From Sisyra terminalis (Eukaryota > Arthropoda > Insecta > Neuroptera > Sisyridae): a DNA stretch of 64,000 nucleotides. Positions 59,481 to 64,000 of the stretch are shown here, in pieces. The DNA is taken from the NCBI GenBank assembly GCA_958496175.1, contig OY292274.1, forward strand, positions 41,426,630 to 41,490,629, written 5' to 3'. Under the pieces are notes generated by a model. It was not told the DNA's origin. It saw only the letters and a program-made list of their open reading frames with translations, and did no database searches. Within the stretch, counting starts at the first letter, position 1. The number at the start of each line of letters is the position of its first letter. The position numbers were made by a program, and so were the translations under genes.

Positions 59481-60138
59481 CATTAAAACCCCGATATAAC
59501 GGACTTCGGATATGACGGATAAAAAATTCGGTTAAATGTGAAAAATTTCAAAACAGGACTACCGAAATCAAGCGTGTTGATATCAAACAGCAACGTCATT
59601 TTACGACGAATGTCCGAAGACAAATAGAATATTGTTTGTGTTTTGTATTTTTTATTTATACCTAAATATATTGTAGATATTTTCAAAAAGAAATTTTCGG
59701 TTTATTTTAAACCTAGGCTTAAGTCCATTTTAGCACACCCACAATCTGGCAACGTTGCATTTTCGACTGTTTTTAATTTAATTCGCGATTAAATCGGTCC
59801 ATAATGAAAATTTAGCCACAAAGAAGAGGGCTCAAGTGTAGTTTAGCACACCCACAATCTGGCAACGTTACATTTTCGACTTTGTTTTTAATTTAATTCG
59901 CGATTAAATCGATCCATAATGAAAATTTTGCCACAAAAGAGAGAATTATACCATATTAGAATTGAATTAACAAAAATATCGCCAATAGAGAATAAAAAAC
60001 AAAATCGAAAATGCAACGTCGCCAGATTGTGGGTGTGCTAAAATGAACTTGAACCAAAACCTATATTTATAAAGCAAACTTTCGGCTTTAACGCACATTC
60101 CGTCCCTCCAAATAGTCCATTATATCGAGGTTTTACTT
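59481..60138. mobile_element. pogo/Tigger-like MITE flanked by TA, host of an M1 insertion
   Basis: About 658 bp. The left end is CATTAAAACCCCGATATAAC and the right end, read inward, AAGTAAAACCTCGATATAAT; each is bordered by TA. The AACC(C/T)CGATATAA(C/T)GGAC terminus is characteristic of pogo/Tigger-type elements of the Tc1/mariner group. The interior is largely replaced by M1 sequence at 59717-60055. No transposase. Confidence 0.65.
59717..60055. mobile_element. MITE, family M1 copy d, with duplicated left half
   Basis: The left arm appears twice in tandem (from 59717 and again from about 59829): each reads TTTAGCACACCCACAATCTG then GCAACGTT and the AATTTAATTCGCGATTAAAT block. The right arm ends at about 60055 (CAGATTGTGGGTGTGCTAAA). 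Such a partial tandem copy could come from unequal crossing-over or slipped repair. Confidence 0.7.
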
Positions 60139-62207
60139 TACTCGAGAAAAATGAAAAAAATTAAATGGTCAAAATCAAATGTAGAAAAAAGTTAACAAAG
60201 AATCTCAGATTATTCATCACCAGATGAATAGGTGATTAGGTGAGTTGTGTCCTATTTTCTATTAAAAAAAGCAACTCATATTGTTGAAAGGAATCGTTGG
60301 AAGAATCCAAGAAAAAAAGACGAAGCAGAATTAGAATTCTAGACTGTCAAAACAAGGAATGATCTATCATGATTCTGAAAACTTTGCCGTCAGATCTGAG
60401 GAACTGGCTTAAATTAATTAAAACTCCGATTCCAGTTTCAGGACCAATTAATTTTAAAATGTCTTTCAATTCCAACTTTGAGATCAATATTCAATCCAAC
60501 ATCGGTTCTGACTCCAATCTAAAAATGTATAGCTTATAAGCTTCATTTGTTAGCCCAGTTTTGTCGTATTGAAGCTTCATTCAATATATGAGATCCCAAA
60601 ACCATTTTTTAAGTATATAATATGCATTGTGCTTGATGCAATAAAATGAGTAAGGAGTTTAGTTAAATTATTTTAGACTCGACTCTAGTTCAGAGTTATT
60701 TTTTAAACTAAAGCTTCAGATTCGATTCAAGAGTCAATGTACAGTTCTAGTACCGACTCCGGCTCCAGTTCCAGCCTGAATTGTATAATTTAGGAATTTA
60801 TTGTTTTGATTATAAAGCAGTACCATCAAACACCATTCTATATTCAAATTCATAGCATTAAGTTTTGGCTAAATGTATGGACCTCCAAAAAAGTAAGTTT
60901 TAAGTATTCACTGTACTGCTTTAAACATAAGATTGTTAGGCGCTAGAGATTTTATACATTTTTATGGCTCCGACTCTTTTTATGACTCCAGCTCCGAGTT
61001 CTGGTTCCCGAAAAATTAAGTCTTTCGTTAAGAGGAAAATGGAAAAAATATAAAACTTAATGTTTTTTTCTATTTATCATATTTTTCTATATCATTTAAC
61101 CGATTGTGATGAAAGTTTGGTGAGTTATCATGCACAAAAAATAAATTTTCAGATTTCCATTTACTTATTAAAATTAAAAATTTTTTGTCTGCCAAAATAT
61201 AAATTTATCAAAAATAAAAATTTGTTTTCCCTTACTTTAATAATCTCCTTTATCGATTAAGGAAGATGTGCATATGGTTTATTAGGGTAACCAGAAACCT
61301 TTTGGATCATCAAATTGAATATCAGTTAAAATATGGACTAATTAGCTTATTAATGGCTGAATGGTTAAGGTGGCCTCTCCAAAATTGATAGATATTAGGT
61401 TCGATTCTCGTATCGAGCAAATTTTCAATTTTTCTTGTTTTACGATTTTTTCTTAACTCTAGAGTCGCAAAAAATCTCGTGGTTATTAAGTGACGATAAA
61501 TAGCTAATGAAAAAAGTAGACTATTCAGTTGGAAATGTCAAATTGATAAGTTAGAAATGGAACCTGACTTGATTTTTTTTTGATTCTCCAAATGTACCTA
61601 AACCATTAATCATTCTTTTTTTTATGAGAAAAAACATTTGGTAAAGATTTGATAGTCTTTATAATCAGATAATCTTGAACTACTTGACAATGGGAATATC
61701 TATGAAAAAAAATATCTAATGGACCTCGGAAATATACAATCTAATCAACCTCATTGATTTCTCAGCTTGTTGTGATATCAAAACAATAAAATGTAATATA
61801 TAGTTTAATTAGAAAATTAATTTCAACACGCAATTTAAAATAAAAACAAATCAAACCAAAACGGAATTGTTTAGAATAAAAAGTTAAGAGAAAGTATTTC
61901 TGGCATATTAAAAATACAACCTTTTCTGCCTTTTCTTTCATCTCATTTATCTTCTGGTAATCAAAAAAAAAAAGAAGTTTAGAGCATTGATCGAATGTGC
62001 TTCAAAGAGATGAGAGAACGTAAAAATTTCACGAACAATTTGATTCGATCTAAAAGAAACAATCTGTTTTTTATTGTTAAAACGAGGAAAAAAATTGCAG
62101 TCGTATTAATATATTTTTTATTAGATTTGCATTCTCCGCTTTGGGGCACGTTGATTTGGACCAATTTTATGGGTATGCGAGTATAGTAGGTATATATACT
62201 TGTAGAT
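60139..62207. other. AT-rich stretch with one SINE copy
   Basis: Between about 60450 and 61010 words of the type GACTCCG/CTCCGACTC/CAGTTCCAG recur loosely (for example at 60755-60775 and 60966-61005), perhaps an ancient minisatellite. No exon is supported. Confidence 0.35.
61345..61516 (+). mobile_element. tRNA-derived SINE, copy 7
   Basis: Head CTTATTAATGGCTGAATGGT, B-box TTAGGTTCGATTC, CGTATCGAGCAAATTTTCAA, body CTCTAGAGTCGC, tail GTGACGATAAATAGCTAATG plus an A run. Confidence 0.78.
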
Positions 62208-62411
62208 TCAATGGTATGAAATTGTTGAAACCGTTTGATTTTTTCTTGGAGTCGTGATAGATTCGATTGGTTTGCGTTCCTCAAGTTCTTCGGCGCGCTC
62301 TAACATCATTTTGTGTTGTATGAGGCGAAGACGCGAATCAATCGAAACGAGTTGTTCGGAGTTAAGAAACGCAAGATTCGATTTGAATAAAATGCGATCT
62401 CCAAAAGCTAA
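62208..62411 (-). CDS. Unassigned terminal coding exon (helical, charged)
   Basis: I do not recognise the protein. On the minus strand an acceptor (GTTAACAG|TTA at 62412/62411) is followed by 67 codons to a TGA at 62210-62208. It reads LAFGDRILFKSNLAFLNSEQ, then LVSIDSRLRLIQHKMMLERA, EELEERKPIES and a polar tail. The pattern is an amphipathic helix or coiled coil, and base composition is much richer in G/C than the flanks, so it looks like real coding sequence. There is no good internal start codon, so it should be a last exon with upstream exons at higher coordinates or beyond the window. It resembles in general form the coiled-coil end of trafficking or dynactin-type subunits, but no family is claimed. 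A decayed gene copy is the alternative. Confidence 0.4.
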   Translation of the reverse strand, partial: LAFGDRILFKSNLAFLNSEQLVSIDSRLRLIQHKMMLERAEELEERKPIESITTPRKNQTVSTISYH

Positions 62412-62845
62412 CTGTTAACGAACCTGTTAATGTGAGAAAACAATGTCGATGCTATTTCTTCTCTTCCATTTATTTTTTTTTCTTTTCCATCTGCCAAAGA
62501 ATTTAACGGTAAACTCAAAAATCATACACTAAAATTAAATGTTTGAAAATTTTCAAATTCAAAGTAGTTCATCTTTTGCCTAAGAGTCTTACGATTTGTA
62601 ACCTATTTGGAAATTTTTAATCAGAGAAACTATCATTATCGGCATCTTCAATTTCTAGATTGTTTTCCATAAAACAAAGACTAATTAAGCCATAATATTT
62701 TATTAAAAGCATAATTTTAAAGCAAGCATTTAATTAAAATTTTAATTATTAACTTAAGGTACTTAATATATTCTCTAAATCACTATATATATATATATAT
62801 ATAGATTATAAAATTCAAAGTCTTTATCTAATAGTTTTGCACACA

Positions 62846-63840
62846 TTTTTTAAAAACTTTATTAATAGTTTTAATAATTATTTATAATTAATTGTTTTAC
62901 ACTATGTAATAAGAAAAATATAAACGTCTATCTAATTAAGATAAGTCTTATTATTTTATTATTTTTAAATAGTGTGACCACAAAGAAATAATTTTAAAAT
63001 TTCCTGATAGTTTCAGGTTTTTAAGGATATTTTTTAATCAATTCTTATAGTTCCGAGGATTTGAAGATCTTTTATAATTTGAATTATTAACACTTTGTGG
63101 TAAAATTTCAGATCCAATTTCAGATAACAGTTCAATACAAATTCTCAAAGGACTAGGATGAAAATAAGCAGTTAAAACTTGAATTTTATTCGCGACGTTT
63201 CGGTCCCTTTATTGAGCCTTCCTCAGGCGTTCATAAACAATCGCTTTAACTTTGACCACAATAATCCTTGTCATGATTCATTTTTATAGATGCGGCACAT
63301 TCAATAAAAATAATTGTAAAAGTTTCCAGAATTTCCAGAATTTCAATAAAAATTAGCTATAAATGATACTCTTTAAACCTAACCGCTCAGCACTTTAGTG
63401 TACCTTATCTATAAAATAAATTATGACAAGGATTATTGTTGACAAAGTTAAAGCCATTGTTTACGAACGCCTGAAGAAGGCTGAAGAAGGGACCGAAACG
63501 TCGCGAATAAAAATCAAGTTTTAACTGCTTATTTTCATCCTAGTCCTTTGAGAATTTGTATTGAACTGTTATCAACAAGGATCTGAAATTTTACCATAAA
63601 GTGTTAATTATTCAAATTATAAAAGATCTTCAAATCCTCGGAACCATAATAATTGAATAAAAAATATCCTAAAAAACCTGAAACTATTAGGGAATTTTAA
63701 AACTTTTTCTTTGTGGTCACACTATTTAAAAATAATAAGACTTATCTAAATTAGATAGACGTTTATATTTTTCTTTTTACATAGTATAAAATAATTAATT
63801 ATAAATAATTATTAAAGCTATTAATAAAGTTTTTAAAAAA
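62846..63840. repeat. Large inverted repeat P4 (foldback), arms about 445 bp
   Basis: The left arm (62846-63297) and right arm (63400-63840) are close complements. Shared words include AAGATCTTTTATAATTTGAA, AGACGTTTATATTTTTCTT-like ends and TTCGCGACGTTTCGGTCCCT. The loop is about 100 bp. Each arm carries a GAACGCCTGA(A/G)GAAGG ... GGGACCGAAACGTCGCGAA block in mirror orientation. Just outside the right arm a 50-bp piece of the arm is repeated (63838-63890, matching 63511-63560). Confidence 0.88.
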
Positions 63841-63942
63841 TCAAGTTTTAATTGCTTATTTTGATCCTAGTCCTCTGAGAATGTGTAGTAAATAATTAAA
63901 ACTGTTTTTTTTTTGCTACGTTTTGCAGTTTGTTTCAATTTT

Positions 63943-63970
63943 TTAAAGCGATCATAAATAACAATATAAA
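63943..63970 (+). repeat. SINE tail fragment, copy 8
   Basis: AAAGCGATCATAAATAACAA followed by TATAAA matches only the 3' tail of the SINE family (GCGATGATAAATAACAATAA). Confidence 0.4.
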
Positions 63971-64000
63971 GTATAACTATTTTATTTGTCCTTATGGAGA

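Noticed and set aside
62617..62670. Short acidic frame MENNLEIEDADNDSFSD as first exon of the 62208 gene
   Set aside because: Any usable donor gives the wrong phase for the acceptor at 62412, and the frame stops by itself.
1..64000. CRISPR arrays, bacterial operons, phage genes
   Set aside because: No regularly spaced direct repeats, no Shine-Dalgarno-led gene clusters; introns and SINEs show a eukaryotic genome.

Overview
The window looks like a very AT-rich insect nuclear genome (possibly a beetle, but nothing here fixes the order). The reasons are split genes with GT/AG introns, one of them only 56 bp, long non-coding stretches crowded with small DNA transposons, Helitron remains with a helicase relic, and a tRNA-derived SINE family. 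There are no operons, ribosome binding sites, CRISPR arrays or phage features.

Genes. Two protein genes can be rebuilt with splice sites and matching codon phases, both on the minus strand. (1) At 387-1871 lies the 5' part of an F-box gene that most resembles FBXL6. Three exons are visible; it starts at 1871 and runs off the left edge. (2) At 11869-42873 lies the 3' part of a large gene. Five exons, about 1,890 residues, join in phase: Ser-rich exons at 42.9-39.2 kb, a 22.8-kb intron, then exons at 16.4, 13.4 and 13.0 kb ending in an atypical MYND-type zinc finger and a conserved C-terminal region. It is best read as an apical-junction-component-1 (AJM1)-like protein. Its first exons are not seen and probably lie beyond 42.9 kb. 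A single coding-looking exon at 62208-62411 (minus) could not be assigned, and a 129-codon plus-strand reading frame sits inside the large intron.

Mobile DNA. 1-7.2 kb: FBXL6, its upstream region and one small MITE. 7.2-11.05 kb: a Helitron-bounded segment holding a decayed helicase in the opposite orientation and a nested foldback element. 11.9-42.9 kb: the AJM1-like gene, whose large intron carries SINE, foldback, hAT-like and other inserts. 43-64 kb: non-coding DNA with a hAT element split by a SINE, a second Helitron, further SINEs, three large inverted repeats, a TTAA-flanked (piggyBac-like) MITE and a pogo/Tigger-like MITE with another MITE inside it.

Main points for a second look: five long inverted repeats (about 0.5-1 kb each), two of them sharing a GAAACGTC motif; a MITE family whose terminal repeats carry a 12-nt segment that differs between copies but largely agrees between the two arms of one copy; the wrong-way helicase in the 3.8-kb Helitron segment; and a duplicated 15-residue motif in the AJM1-like protein kept by mostly synonymous change. 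All family names rest on reading the sequence and on memory of the families; no database search was possible.
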